From the NCBI RefSeq assembly GCF_019139535.1, contig NZ_CP077073.1, forward strand, positions 2,384,501 to 2,448,500: a stretch of 64,000 bases of DNA. The letters are read 5' to 3'. The stretch comes from Pseudomonas muyukensis (GTDB lineage: Bacteria; Pseudomonadota; Gammaproteobacteria; Pseudomonadales; Pseudomonadaceae). A program made the position numbers and the translations under genes. A model generated the notes under the pieces. It had not been told where the DNA came from, made no database searches, and saw only the letters and a program-made list of their open reading frames with translations. Of this stretch, positions 46,375-58,285 are shown in pieces (positions within the stretch are counted from its first letter, which is position 1; each line of letters begins with the position of its first letter).

Positions 46375-46413
46375 TTGACCTTGCGGTCAATAATTTTCTG
46401 ACTCAAAGGTCAA
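46375..46413. promoter_or_regulatory. Tandem YTGAC-N6-GTCAR operators upstream of xdhA
   Basis: TTGAC-CTTGCG-GTCAA (46375-46390) and CTGAC-TCAAAG-GTCAA (46398-46413), with centres 23 bp apart. The same pattern occurs at 38305 before the purine permease. They lie in the divergent xdhA/GntR region and are candidate sites for the adjacent GntR protein. Confidence 0.6.
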
Positions 46414-46592
46414 GATTTTGCTCGAGCCCTTTCCGAACCACCTCATCGAGCCTTTTCCCAAGCATAGTTCGCGGCGTGGCCCACGCTCGACCCGACGGTC
46501 GCACAAAGCACCTCGTCGCGCTGCGCGAGCGCAGGGCAAGTGCGCTACAATCGCGCCCTTGTGCACAGCTACCCAGATCGCGAAGGAAAACC

Positions 46593-47252
46593 ATGACGTT
46601 CAAGGCGCCGGACAGCCTCTCCGAGCAAATTGCCCACTACCTGGCCGAGCGGATCATCCGCGGCGAACTCGCACCCGGCGAGCGCATCCAGGAGCAGAAG
46701 GTCACCCAGGCCCTCAACGTCAGCCGCGGCTCGGTGCGCGAGGCGCTGCTGATCCTCGAGCGTCGCCACCTGGTGGCGATCTTGCCGCGCCGTGGCGCCC
46801 ATGTGACCGAGCTGGACGAAAACAGCGTGCGCAGCCTGTGTACCCTGATGGGCGAGTTCTACATCCTGCTGGGCAACGCCGTCGCCGAGCATTGGCGCAG
46901 CGACAGCGACCTGCGCCCGTTCCTGGAGATCCAGCAGCGCTTGCAGCAGGCCCATGCCGGCAAGGACATCAAGGCCTTCGTCGCCGACAGTTTCGCGGTG
47001 ATGCGCGCGGCCTATCCGTTCGCCAACAACCCATACCTGCAGGAGACCGTCGAGAACCTGCAGCCGGCCATGAGCCGTGCCTACTACCTGGCCCTCGACC
47101 AGCGCCAGGCCAGCATGGTCGACTACCTCACCCTGTTCGCCAGCCTGCTCGAGGCGGTGGTCGCCCGCGACCTGCCGCGCATCCGCGAGGTCCTCACCGC
47201 CTATTGCCAGCGCAGCTGCGAGCTGGTGCTGGCGGCGCTGGCGCGAGCCTGA
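46593..47252 (+). CDS. GntR-family regulator (FCD domain), xdh-proximal
   Basis: A 219-residue regulator with an N-terminal winged helix (RIQEQKVTQALNVSRGSVRE, about 35-60) and a C-terminal FCD domain (about 80-210). It is divergent from xdhABC-guaD and is the likely purine-responsive controller. GAAGGAAAACC gives a good ribosome binding site, and TACAAT at 46546-46551 is a probable -10. smc follows after 4 bp. Confidence 0.92.
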   Translation: MTFKAPDSLSEQIAHYLAERIIRGELAPGERIQEQKVTQALNVSRGSVREALLILERRHLVAILPRRGAHVTELDENSVRSLCTLMGEFYILLGNAVAEHWRSDSDLRPFLEIQQRLQQAHAGKDIKAFVADSFAVMRAAYPFANNPYLQETVENLQPAMSRAYYLALDQRQASMVDYLTLFASLLEAVVARDLPRIREVLTAYCQRSCELVLAALARA

Positions 47253-47256
47253 CGCC

Positions 47257-50200
47257 ATGCGCCTGAAGTGCATTCGCCTGGCCGGGTTCAAGTCGTTCGT
47301 CGACCCGACCACCGTCAACTTCCCCAGCAACATGGCGGCGGTGGTCGGCCCCAATGGCTGCGGCAAGTCCAACATCATCGACGCGGTGCGCTGGGTGATG
47401 GGCGAGAGTTCGGCGAAGAACCTGCGTGGCGAGTCGATGACCGACGTCATCTTCAACGGCTCCACCAGCCGCAAGCCGGTCAGCCAGGCGAGCATCGAGC
47501 TGGTGTTCGACAACAGCGACAACAGCCTGGTAGGCGAGTACGCCGCTTATGCCGAGATCTCGATCCGGCGCAAGGTCACCCGTGACGGGCAGAACACCTA
47601 TTACCTGAACGGCACCAAGTGCCGGCGCCGGGATATCACCGATATCTTCCTCGGCACCGGCCTGGGCCCGCGCAGCTACTCGATCATCGAGCAGGGCATG
47701 ATCAGCAAGCTGATCGAGGCCAAGCCCGAAGAACTGCGCAACTTCATCGAGGAAGCGGCGGGGATCTCCAAGTACAAGGAGCGCCGCCGCGAAACCGAGA
47801 ACCGCATACGCCGCACCCAGGAAAACCTGGCGCGCCTGACCGACCTGCGCGAGGAGCTGGAGCGCCAGCTCGAACGTCTGCACCGCCAGGCCCAGGCCGC
47901 CGAGAAGTACCGCGAGTACAAGGCCCAGGAGCGCCAGCTCAAGGCGCGCCTGTCGGCCGTGCGCTGGCGTGAGCTGGATGCGCGGGTGCGCCAGCGCGAG
48001 ACGGTCATTGGCGATCAGGAGATCGCCTTCGAGGCGCTGGTGGCCGAGCAGCGCAACGCCGACGCCAGCATCGAGCGCCTGCGCGATGGCCATCACGAGT
48101 TGTCCGAGCGTTTCAACCAGGTGCAGGGCCGCTTCTATTCGGTGGCCGGCGATATCGCCCGGGTCGAGCAGAGCATCCAGCATGGCCAGCAACGCCTGCG
48201 CCAGTTGCAGGACGACCTGAAGGAAGCCGAGCGCACCCGCCTGGAAACCGAATCGCACCTGGGGCACGACCGCACCTTGCTGGCGACCCTGGGCGAAGAA
48301 CTGGCGCTGCTCGAGCCGGAGCAGGAGCTCACCCTGGCCGCTGCCGAGGAAGCGGCGGCGACGCTGGAGGAGGCCGAGCTGGGCATGCACGGCTGGCAGG
48401 AGCAATGGGACAGCTTCAATACCCGCTCCGCCGAGCCGCGTCGCCAGGCCGAAGTGCAGCAGGCACGCCTGGCCCAGCTCGAGGCCAGCCTGGAGCGCCT
48501 GGCCGAGCGCCAGCGCAAGCTGGGCGACGAGGGCGAACAACTGGAGGGCGATCCGCAGGGCGCCGAGCTGCTGGAGGTGGCCGAACAGCTGGCCAGCAGC
48601 GAGTTGCTGCTCGAAGACCTGCAGTTGCAGGAGCAGCAGGTGGTCGAGCGTCTCGAGGCGCTGCGCGAGCAGTTGCAGCAGGCCGCCCAGGCCCAGCAGC
48701 AACAGCAGGGCGACCTGCAGCGCCGCGGTGGCCGCCTGGCCTCGCTGGAGGCCCTGCAGCAAGCCGCGCTCGAGCCAGGCGTGGGCGCTGCCGAGTGGTT
48801 GCGCGAGCAAGGTTTGCAGCAGCGCCCGCGCCTGGCACAGGGCCTGCGGGTCGAGCCAGGCTGGGAGTTGGCGGTGGAGACGGTGCTCGGCGCCGACCTG
48901 CAAGCGGTGTTGCTCGAGGGTTTCGACAACCTCGACTTCGCCACGCTGGAGCAGGGTGAGCTGCGCCTGCTGCTGGCTGCCGGCGAGGGCGCGCGGATGG
49001 CCGGCAGCCTGCTCGACAAAGTCGAGGGGCCTACCGACCTGTCGCCCTGGCTAGGCCAGGTCAAGCCGGTGGAAACCCTGGAGCAGGCCCTGGCCTTGCG
49101 CGCCACGCTGAGCGGCGAGCAAAGCCTGGTCAGCCGCGACGGTTACTGGGTCGGGCGCCATTTCCTGCGGATCAGCCGTGGCGGCGAGGCCCAGGGCGGC
49201 GTGCTGGCCCGGGCTCAGGAAATCGAGCGCCTGGGCCAGGAGCAACTGGAGCAGCAAGCCCTGCTGGAGCAGCAGGATGAGCAGCTGCTGCGCCTGCGCG
49301 AGCAACAGCGCGAGCAGGAGGAGCAACGCGAGCAACTGCGCCGGCGCAGCCAGGACGAAAGCCGCCAGCACGGCGAGTTCAAGGCGCGCCTGTCCGCCGG
49401 CAAGGCCCGGGCCGAGCAGGTCGAGCTGCGGCGGCGGCGGTTGCAGGAAGAGCTGGCCGAACTGCAGGCGCAGCGCGCCATCGAGCACGAGCAACTGGGC
49501 GAGGCGCGGCTGATGCTGCAGGACGCCCTCGACCTGATGGCCCAGGACACCGAGCAGCGCGAAGCCTTGATGGCGCGCCGCGATACGCTGCGCGAAGGCC
49601 TCGACCGGATTCGCCAGGAAGCTCGCCAGCACAAGGATCACGCCCACCAGCTGGCCGTGCGCCTGGGTTCGTTGCGCGCCCAGCACGATTCCACTCGCCA
49701 GGCCCTCGAACGCCTGGAACAGCAGGCCGCGCGCCTGAGCGAGCGTCAGGAACAGCTGAACCTGAACCTGGAGGAAGGCGAGGCGCCGCAGGAAGAGCTG
49801 CGCCTGAAGCTCGAGGAGTTGCTCGAGCGGCGCATGAGTGTCGATGAGCAGATGCGCCAGGCCCGCCTGCACATGGACGAGGCCGACCGCGAACTGCGCG
49901 ATGCCGAACGCCGCCGCACCCAGGCCGAACAGCAGTCGCAGTTGCTGCGTGGCCAATTGGAGCAACAGCGCCTGGAGTCCCAGGGGCTGGATGTACGGCG
50001 CAAAACCCTGCAGGAACAATTGCTGGCCGACGGCTACGATCTTCAGGGCGTGCTCGCCACGCTCGAGGCCGAAGCCAGCGAGCAAGGCACCGAGCAGGAG
50101 CTGGAGCAACTCGAGGCGCGTATTCAGCGTCTGGGCGCGATCAACCTGGCGGCCATCGAGGAGTACGAACAGCAGTCCGAGCGCAAGCGCTACCTGGATG

Positions 50201-50745
50201 CCCAGGACGCCGACCTGGTCGAGGCGCTCGATACCCTGGAAAACGTCATTCGCAAGATCGACAAGGAAACCCGTAACCGTTTCAAGGATACCTTTGATCA
50301 GATAAATGCCGGATTACAGGCACTTTTCCCAAAAGTTTTCGGTGGCGGCAGCGCTTATCTGGAACTGACGGGCGAAGATCTACTCGATACAGGGGTGACG
50401 ATCATGGCGCGCCCGCCGGGCAAGAAGAACAGCACCATCCATTTGCTGTCCGGCGGCGAGAAGGCATTGACGGCACTGGCACTGGTGTTCGCCATCTTCA
50501 AGCTTAACCCGGCGCCGTTCTGCATGCTCGACGAGGTCGACGCGCCGCTGGACGACGCCAACGTTGGCCGCTATGCACGGCTGGTTAAGGAAATGAGCGA
50601 AACCGTGCAGTTCATCTACATCACCCATAACAAGATTGCCATGGAGATGGCCGATCAACTGATGGGGGTGACCATGCACGAGCCGGGCTGTTCGCGTCTT
50701 GTAGCAGTTGATGTGGAAGAGGCCATGGCCATGGTTGACACATGA
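47257..50745 (+). CDS. smc: Chromosome segregation protein SMC
   Basis: A 1162-residue condensin ATPase. The N-terminal Walker A is GPNGCGKSNIIDAV (31-44). Long coiled coils (about 170-500 and 670-1000) flank a central hinge. The C-terminal ATPase half has signature LSGGEKALTALAL and Walker B FCMLDEVDAPLDD. It organises and segregates the chromosome with ScpAB. The coding sequence is unusually rich in CAG/GAG codons because of the coiled coils. The start MRLKCIRLAGFKSF is 4 bp after the GntR stop. Confidence 0.97.
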   Translation: MRLKCIRLAGFKSFVDPTTVNFPSNMAAVVGPNGCGKSNIIDAVRWVMGESSAKNLRGESMTDVIFNGSTSRKPVSQASIELVFDNSDNSLVGEYAAYAEISIRRKVTRDGQNTYYLNGTKCRRRDITDIFLGTGLGPRSYSIIEQGMISKLIEAKPEELRNFIEEAAGISKYKERRRETENRIRRTQENLARLTDLREELERQLERLHRQAQAAEKYREYKAQERQLKARLSAVRWRELDARVRQRETVIGDQEIAFEALVAEQRNADASIERLRDGHHELSERFNQVQGRFYSVAGDIARVEQSIQHGQQRLRQLQDDLKEAERTRLETESHLGHDRTLLATLGEELALLEPEQELTLAAAEEAAATLEEAELGMHGWQEQWDSFNTRSAEPRRQAEVQQARLAQLEASLERLAERQRKLGDEGEQLEGDPQGAELLEVAEQLASSELLLEDLQLQEQQVVERLEALREQLQQAAQAQQQQQGDLQRRGGRLASLEALQQAALEPGVGAAEWLREQGLQQRPRLAQGLRVEPGWELAVETVLGADLQAVLLEGFDNLDFATLEQGELRLLLAAGEGARMAGSLLDKVEGPTDLSPWLGQVKPVETLEQALALRATLSGEQSLVSRDGYWVGRHFLRISRGGEAQGGVLARAQEIERLGQEQLEQQALLEQQDEQLLRLREQQREQEEQREQLRRRSQDESRQHGEFKARLSAGKARAEQVELRRRRLQEELAELQAQRAIEHEQLGEARLMLQDALDLMAQDTEQREALMARRDTLREGLDRIRQEARQHKDHAHQLAVRLGSLRAQHDSTRQALERLEQQAARLSERQEQLNLNLEEGEAPQEELRLKLEELLERRMSVDEQMRQARLHMDEADRELRDAERRRTQAEQQSQLLRGQLEQQRLESQGLDVRRKTLQEQLLADGYDLQGVLATLEAEASEQGTEQELEQLEARIQRLGAINLAAIEEYEQQSERKRYLDAQDADLVEALDTLENVIRKIDKETRNRFKDTFDQINAGLQALFPKVFGGGSAYLELTGEDLLDTGVTIMARPPGKKNSTIHLLSGGEKALTALALVFAIFKLNPAPFCMLDEVDAPLDDANVGRYARLVKEMSETVQFIYITHNKIAMEMADQLMGVTMHEPGCSRLVAVDVEEAMAMVDT

Positions 50746-50949
50746 GGTGTATGAAAGGGCTCGATCTTGTAGGCAATTTCCTCGGCAGATGCGACAGACG
50801 GTGTAAAGTTGCCTTTGGTCGTGCTAGCTTTATGTCACTTGTTTTTTGCGTGGGTAAAACGCCTGTCAGAACATAGAGTTGGCGCCACGTGTTAAAGGCC
50901 TTTGAAGCCTTTGTTTTCAAGCATATTTTTTATAGAGGCACGGGATTAC

Positions 50950-51840
50950 ATGGAAATCGGTCTGCGCGAGTGGCTGATCGTCATCGGCATCATTGTCATC
51001 GCCGGTATTCTTTTCGACGGCTGGCGCCGCATGCGCGGCGGCAAGGGCAAGTTGAAATTCCGCCTGGACCGTAGCTACGCCAACGTTCCGGACGACGAGG
51101 GCAGCGCCGAGGTGCTTGGCCCTGCACGTGTGCTGGACACCCACAAAGAGCCCGAGCTGGACGAAAGCGACCTGCCGTCGGTGAGCGCGCCTGCCCGTGA
51201 ACGCGAGCGTGAGCGCGAAGCCAAGCCGACCAAGGCCGCCAAGCGTGGCAAGCGCAACAACAGCGAGCCGCAGCAGGGCGACTTGAACCTGGCCGCCGAG
51301 CCGCGCGAGCCCGACCTGTTCGACGAAGACCGCGACGAGCTCGCCGCCGACAGCAAGCGCAACGCCAGCTTCGCTACAGCCAGCACCCCGGCCAAGGAGC
51401 TGCCACCGGCCGAGGAAGTGCTGGTGATCAGCGTGATTTCCCGTGACGAAGGCGGCTTCAAGGGCCCGGCCCTGCTGCAAAACATCCTGGAAAGCGGCCT
51501 GCGCTTCGGCGACATGGACATCTTCCACCGCCACGAGAGCATGGCCGGTCACGGCGAAGTGCTGTTCTCCATGGCCAATGCGGTCAAGCCGGGTGTGTTC
51601 GACCTGGACGACATCGACCACTTCAGCACCCGCGCCGTGAGCTTCTTCCTCGGCCTGCCGGGCCCGCGTCATCCCAAGCAGGCGTTCGACGTGATGGTTG
51701 CCGCCGCCCGCAAGCTGGCCCACGAGCTCGATGGCGAGCTCAAGGACGACCAGCGCAGCGTGCTGACCGCCCAGACCATCGAGCACTACCGCCAGCGCAT
51801 CGTCGAGTTCGAGCGCCGCGCGCTGACCCAGAAACGCTGA
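50950..51840 (+). CDS. zipA: Cell division protein ZipA
   Basis: A 296-residue divisome protein that tethers FtsZ to the membrane. One N-terminal membrane helix ([19 protein letters not shown], about 6-24) is followed by a charged, presumably disordered linker with an Arg-Glu alternation ([10 protein letters not shown]) and a basic stretch. The C-terminal FtsZ-binding domain spans about 155-290 ([20 protein letters not shown]). The start is chosen at MEIGLREWL, directly before the helix. The 204-bp gap after smc is AT-richer and likely holds its promoter. Confidence 0.95.
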   Translation: MEIGLREWLIVIGIIVIAGILFDGWRRMRGGKGKLKFRLDRSYANVPDDEGSAEVLGPARVLDTHKEPELDESDLPSVSAPAREREREREAKPTKAAKRGKRNNSEPQQGDLNLAAEPREPDLFDEDRDELAADSKRNASFATASTPAKELPPAEEVLVISVISRDEGGFKGPALLQNILESGLRFGDMDIFHRHESMAGHGEVLFSMANAVKPGVFDLDDIDHFSTRAVSFFLGLPGPRHPKQAFDVMVAAARKLAHELDGELKDDQRSVLTAQTIEHYRQRIVEFERRALTQKR

Positions 51841-54294
<2,454 letters not shown>

Positions 54295-54415
54295 GCCCGC
54301 TGGCTTTATCGCGGGGTAGCCCGCTGCCACGGGTGATGGTGTGTGGGAGCGGGCTTGCCCCGCCATAGGCTTGCCACAAGTCCTTGAGAAATGATGGTTT
54401 TTTCACGATCAAAGG

Positions 54416-54443
54416 TTGTAACTTCGCCCTGGCGCTGTACAAT
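54416..54443 (+). promoter_or_regulatory. Promoter of 4.5S RNA
   Basis: TTGTAA (-35) and TACAAT (-10) with a 16-bp spacer, ending about 25 bp before the predicted 5' end of the 4.5S RNA. Confidence 0.65.
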
Positions 54444-54469
54444 GGCGCGGCTCGTCACTTGGCGAGCCG

Positions 54470-54588
54470 TCGTGGTGGCCCCATCGGTCCCCCCGCATTG
54501 ATTACCCGTTAACCTGGTCAGGCCCGGAAGGGAGCAGCCATAGCGGGAACATCGAGTGCCGGGGTGTGGCTGGTGGGGCCGCCTCCAT
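54470..54588 (+). ncRNA. ffs: Signal recognition particle 4.5S RNA
   Basis: Contains the conserved SRP apical loop region with GGTCAGGCCCGGAAGGGAGCAGCC (54516-54539; the GGAA tetraloop and asymmetric internal loop). Long complementary flanks close the rod: GTGGTGGCCCCATC near the 5' end against GGTGGGGCCGCC near the 3' end. It binds Ffh to target membrane proteins. Exact ends are approximate. Confidence 0.93.
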
Positions 54589-54732
54589 TTTGGGCGTAGG
54601 CATTTTCCGGTGCGCCGTCTTTCCTACCCCGCTCGACGCCTTTCCTCGCACCGTTTTACGCCTGCACAAGCGTGCGCGACGCTTTATCATGCATCCCATC
54701 GTGTCAGTCCGTTCGGCCAGGAGATAGCGACC

Positions 54733-55113
54733 GTGGAACATGTCGACGACCTCACCCGCCAGAAAATCCGTGAGTGGCAATTGCGCCGCCTGGAAATCAA
54801 GGACCAGATGACCGCCCAGCCCGAGCGCGTGCTGGAGCTGTCGCAGGTGCTCGACCAGATGGAAGAGGAGCATGAGCGGATTCTCGAGCAAGCAACCCCG
54901 CCGGCCAGCGTGACGCCCAGCGCCGCGCCACTCGAGTTGCACCTGCAGGTCTCGGCGAACAATGCCCGTGATCTGCGCAAGTTGCTCGAGCTGGCCTTGC
55001 ACGAACTCGATGACGCCCTGGCCGAGCCTCGCCCGGGCAGCCAATGCGCCGACATGGCCGGCTCGCTCGGCGCCTACCGCTTCGCGCTCAGCGTCGAGCC
55101 CGGCGAATCCTGA
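54733..55113 (+). CDS. Conserved hypothetical protein between 4.5S RNA and the helicase-like gene
   Basis: A 126-residue acidic protein, mostly alpha-helical with heptad-like spacing (QVLDQMEEEHERILEQ). A likely compact C-terminal domain runs from about residue 60 (LELHLQVSANNARDLRKLLE). I do not recognise the family. The GTG start (MEHVDDLTRQKIREW) has AGGAG at good spacing. It is separated by 25 bp from the SF1 helicase-like gene and probably co-transcribed. P. aeruginosa has two hypothetical genes at this place between ligA and dnaX. Confidence 0.75.
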   Translation: MEHVDDLTRQKIREWQLRRLEIKDQMTAQPERVLELSQVLDQMEEEHERILEQATPPASVTPSAAPLELHLQVSANNARDLRKLLELALHELDDALAEPRPGSQCADMAGSLGAYRFALSVEPGES

Positions 55114-55138
55114 ATGATTGCCCGGAACCTGCGCCCTC

Positions 55139-57088
55139 ATGCAGCCTGAACACTTCGACTTCTCCCGTCCGGTCTACCTGCCGGTGACCGCCGAGGTCTG
55201 CCAGGGGCTGTTGCAGGCCGAGGGCGCGCCTGCGCTCGAGGCCCTGAGCGACCCCGAACTTGCCGCCTTGCTGGTGATCCAGAACCTGGCCCAGGGCGGC
55301 GCCAAGGTCGATGCGCTGGCCGCCGAGAAGGTGCTGGGCCGGTTGCTGGCCTGGGCAGTGGACGGGCCGCATTCGGCCGATGTCGGCCTGTTGTCGGAGG
55401 CCCGCCGGCTGTTCGATGCGCGCAAGCTGTACTTTGGCCTCGAGGTGATCAAGGGCTCGCGCCTGCGCCTGCTCGATGCCGAACAGGTACAGGCGCGGGC
55501 CTACCTGCTGGCGGACGGCAAGTGGGATTTCGCTTTCCGTATCCGTCTGCAGCAAGACGGCGACCCGTTCAGCCAGCAGGTGACCACGGGCTTCGACAAG
55601 GAGCGCTGGCTGACCGTCGAGCAGGACAAGCTGCTCAAGGTGGTGCGCGCCAACCTCGATGAAGATCTGCATGTGCAAGGTTATGCCGGGATCGGCAAGA
55701 GCTACCTGCTCGGCGCGCTGATGGACTGCCTGCCGCGGGGGCGGGTGCTGGTCCTGGCGCGCACGCCGGCCAAGCTCGGTGCCCTGCGCCAGCGCATGGG
55801 GCTGGATGCCCAGGCCAAGGTCGGCATGACCTTCGGCCAGTTCGCCCACGCGCTGCTCAAGGAGGCCCGGCCGCCAGCGGCCAAGGCTTCGCCGCGGGGG
55901 CCGGGCAAACGCCGCCTGGCCGAAGAGCTAGGTATCGTCGGGCTGCGCCAGTACGATGCCGAGCATGCCCTGGAGATCTGCCTGGAAGTGCTGCAGCGCT
56001 ACTGCGAGTCGCGCGACTACAGCCTGTCGAACCGCCACTTGCCGTTCTTTCGCCAGGCGTTGTCGACCCTCGACGCGCAGGTGCTGCTGGAGTATGCCAG
56101 CCGGCTGTGGCGCTACCTGCAGGCGAACCCGGCCTGGGGCGCGCAGACCGGCTTCGAGGCTCTGCTGCTGATCAAGCGCGCGAGTCTGGCCGGTTGCAGC
56201 GTACCCGGGCGTTTCAGCCATGTGGTCATCGATGAGAGCCAGGATGTACCGGCGTCGCTGCTGCAAACCATCGAGCGCGGCCGCCAGGTGCTGATCACCC
56301 TGGGTGACGAATACCAGAAGGCCAGCGGCGAGGTGGTGCGCCGCGAGCGCCAGGTGCGGCACAAGGACATGGCGTTTGCCGTGCGCTCCGGGCGCAAGGT
56401 CGAGCGCCTGATCAACCCCTTGATTGGCGTGCACTCGCAAAAATCCAAGGTGGCCTTCGAGGCGGCGGACGCTGTGGATGTCGGGATCGAGCATTTCCCT
56501 GAAGGCTTCGTGCCACCCGAGGGCTGCGTGGTGCTGACCGCCTCGCGCTGGGACACGATGCGCTGGGCCATGGAGCTGGTCGATTGCAACTGCCTGCTGA
56601 ACTTCCCCGACTGGCCCGACATGCGCCGCTTCATGGCCACGGCGATCAGCCTGTTCAGGTCGGCGTTCCATGCCACGGGGCCGGATGCCGAGGGCCAGCA
56701 CGGCTATTTTGCCCATCTGCTCGATTGGCCCCAGGTGCGTGAGTCGGAGCGCTTCGATGCGTCGTTCCAGTGGGTCGAGGCGCGCCTGGAGGCCGGGTTC
56801 AAACTGGCCGACCTGACCCTGCTCGATGCCCGGGTCGCGGATCGCCGGGGCAGCCTTACCCTGATGCAGGCCGAGCAGGCCGGCGGGCTGGAGTTCGACC
56901 AGGTGCTGCTGACCCCGGAGTTGATGACCACCCAGCGCTTCAAGGATGCCTACGCCTTCGATGCGCGGATCTGCGCGGTGTATATCGCCTTGTCGCGGGC
57001 GCGCCGGCAGTTGTACCTGCCGTATGACGTGCAGGAGTGGATCGACTACCACAAGGGCCAGCCGTTTCGCGAGTTGCACGGCTACTGA
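55139..57088 (+). CDS. UvrD/REP-like superfamily 1 helicase-like protein of unknown role
   Basis: A 649-residue protein. A unique N-terminal region (1-170) precedes an SF1 motor: Walker A GYAGIGKSYL (181-190), Walker B VVIDESQD (362-369), motif III GDEYQ (389-393), a motif IV-like VRSGRKVERLIN (about 417), motif V GLEFDQVLLTPE (583-594) and motif VI YIALSRARRQLYL (615-627). It is shorter than UvrD or Rep (about 670-720), and the usual 1B/2B insertions appear reduced or replaced. All ATPase motifs are intact. It lies 25 bp after the small hypothetical gene, between ligA and dnaX. The function is unknown. Confidence 0.85.
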   Translation: MQPEHFDFSRPVYLPVTAEVCQGLLQAEGAPALEALSDPELAALLVIQNLAQGGAKVDALAAEKVLGRLLAWAVDGPHSADVGLLSEARRLFDARKLYFGLEVIKGSRLRLLDAEQVQARAYLLADGKWDFAFRIRLQQDGDPFSQQVTTGFDKERWLTVEQDKLLKVVRANLDEDLHVQGYAGIGKSYLLGALMDCLPRGRVLVLARTPAKLGALRQRMGLDAQAKVGMTFGQFAHALLKEARPPAAKASPRGPGKRRLAEELGIVGLRQYDAEHALEICLEVLQRYCESRDYSLSNRHLPFFRQALSTLDAQVLLEYASRLWRYLQANPAWGAQTGFEALLLIKRASLAGCSVPGRFSHVVIDESQDVPASLLQTIERGRQVLITLGDEYQKASGEVVRRERQVRHKDMAFAVRSGRKVERLINPLIGVHSQKSKVAFEAADAVDVGIEHFPEGFVPPEGCVVLTASRWDTMRWAMELVDCNCLLNFPDWPDMRRFMATAISLFRSAFHATGPDAEGQHGYFAHLLDWPQVRESERFDASFQWVEARLEAGFKLADLTLLDARVADRRGSLTLMQAEQAGGLEFDQVLLTPELMTTQRFKDAYAFDARICAVYIALSRARRQLYLPYDVQEWIDYHKGQPFRELHGY

Positions 57089-57160
57089 GGCTTGCGGGAT
57101 GGGACGCGGCAGCGCCCCGCGATACCGGCGAGGTCGCCGCCAGCCATCACCGAGCAGGCT

Positions 57161-57565
57161 TCAGGCCTTGGCGGCTGACCTGCCGCGCTTGCCCTGGCTG
57201 GCCGATACCTGCATCAAGCGCTGGAATGTCGGGCAGTGCAGGTGATGCGCTGCGGGGCAGGCCGCTGCATGGCGCAACCCCTTGCTCATGGCTTGCAAGC
57301 GTCGGACCTTGCGGTCGATCTCGTCGGCCTTGGCCAGTAGCATCTGCCGGTCGACCTGCTGTTCCACGAGCATTGCCGCCACCTCGTCCAGGGAGAACCC
57401 GGCTGCCTGGCCGAGGGCGATCAGTGCCAGGCGTTCTGCTGTGTCGGCTGGAAACTGTCGGCGCTGGCCGCGGCCAGCCAGTGACCTGAGCAGCCCCTTG
57501 TTCGCGTAATAACGCAGTGTCGATGCAGGCACCCCGGTGCGCCGGGCGACATCGGCGATGTCCAT
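57161..57565 (-). CDS. MerR-family transcriptional regulator
   Basis: A 134-residue regulator. The N-terminal winged helix (1-70) starts MDIADVARRTGVPASTLRYY. A dimerisation helix follows (about 80-105), then a C-terminal stretch with two cysteines and two histidines (ACPAAHHLHCPTF) that could bind metal. It is divergent from a DUF2938 membrane gene with a palindrome between them, so it probably controls that gene. Confidence 0.9.
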   Translation of the reverse strand: MDIADVARRTGVPASTLRYYANKGLLRSLAGRGQRRQFPADTAERLALIALGQAAGFSLDEVAAMLVEQQVDRQMLLAKADEIDRKVRRLQAMSKGLRHAAACPAAHHLHCPTFQRLMQVSASQGKRGRSAAKA

Positions 57566-57575
57566 GGTAACCCCC

Positions 57576-57606
57576 TTGACTTGAAGTTGACTTCAACTTG
57601 CATGCT
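57576..57606. promoter_or_regulatory. MerR-type operator/promoter
   Basis: The 16-bp inverted repeat TTGAAGT-TG-ACTTCAA (57581-57596) sits between a TTGACT -35 and a CATGCT -10 with a long 19-bp spacer, the arrangement typical of MerR-family activation. It reads toward the DUF2938 gene. Confidence 0.65.
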
Positions 57607-57649
57607 GCTCGGCAGGTACCTATTCGTCAACTTGCCAAGGGCTTTCAGC

Positions 57650-58147
57650 GTGACTACCTCAATCCTCTCTCTCTCCATCGTGCTGGTCGGTATCGGCGCG
57701 ACCCTGGTCATGGACCTGTGGACCTGGCTGCTCAAGCGCCTGGGCGTGACCACCCTGAACTACGCGATGATCGGCCGCTGGGCCGGGCATCTGCTGCAGG
57801 GGCGCTGGCGCCATGCGGCGATCGGCAAGGCCGCGCCAGTGCGCGGCGAGCTGGGCTGGGGCTGGCTGATCCACTACGCCACCGGGTTGGCCTTCGCCCT
57901 GTTGCTGGTGGCCGTGGCCGGGCAGGCCTGGCTGCGCGCGCCGACCCTGTGGCCCGCATTGCTGGTCGGGGCGGTGACCGTGCTGGTGCCCTTGTGCGTC
58001 GTGCAACCGGCTCTGGGTGCCGGCTACTTCGCGGCGAACACCCCGGCGCCGCTGCGCGGTTGCCTGCGCAGCCTGGCGACGCACTGCGTGTTTGGCCTTG
58101 GGCTGTTCCTCAGTGCCTGGGCCCTGGCCTGGTGCCTGCGGGGCTAG
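57650..58147 (+). CDS. DUF2938-family membrane protein
   Basis: A 165-residue protein with four hydrophobic helices (SILSLSIVLVGIGATLVMDL near the start, a second pair around 85-110, and one at the C-terminus). A GTG start with AAGGG upstream is preferred; an in-frame ATG 16 codons earlier is possible. DUF2938 proteins have no established function. Its divergence from a MerR gene with a metal-site-like C-terminus suggests a stress or metal response. Confidence 0.8.
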   Translation: MTTSILSLSIVLVGIGATLVMDLWTWLLKRLGVTTLNYAMIGRWAGHLLQGRWRHAAIGKAAPVRGELGWGWLIHYATGLAFALLLVAVAGQAWLRAPTLWPALLVGAVTVLVPLCVVQPALGAGYFAANTPAPLRGCLRSLATHCVFGLGLFLSAWALAWCLRG

Positions 58148-58285
58148 GCGGGCGGGGTAGCAGGGCGTTGCGCCTTGCCGGTCTGCCCGGGCTTGTGCCT
58201 GGACGACAACGGCAGGGTGCAATTTTGGCCCCGCTCCGCTAGCATTAGCGCTCTTTCCGCCCGCTCCGGTCACGATGGTTTTTTG

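Noticed and set aside
57602..57649. Longer start (ATG at 57602) for the DUF2938 protein
   Set aside because: It would overlap the predicted -10 and transcription start, and the GTG at 57650 has a better Shine-Dalgarno. Not fully excluded.
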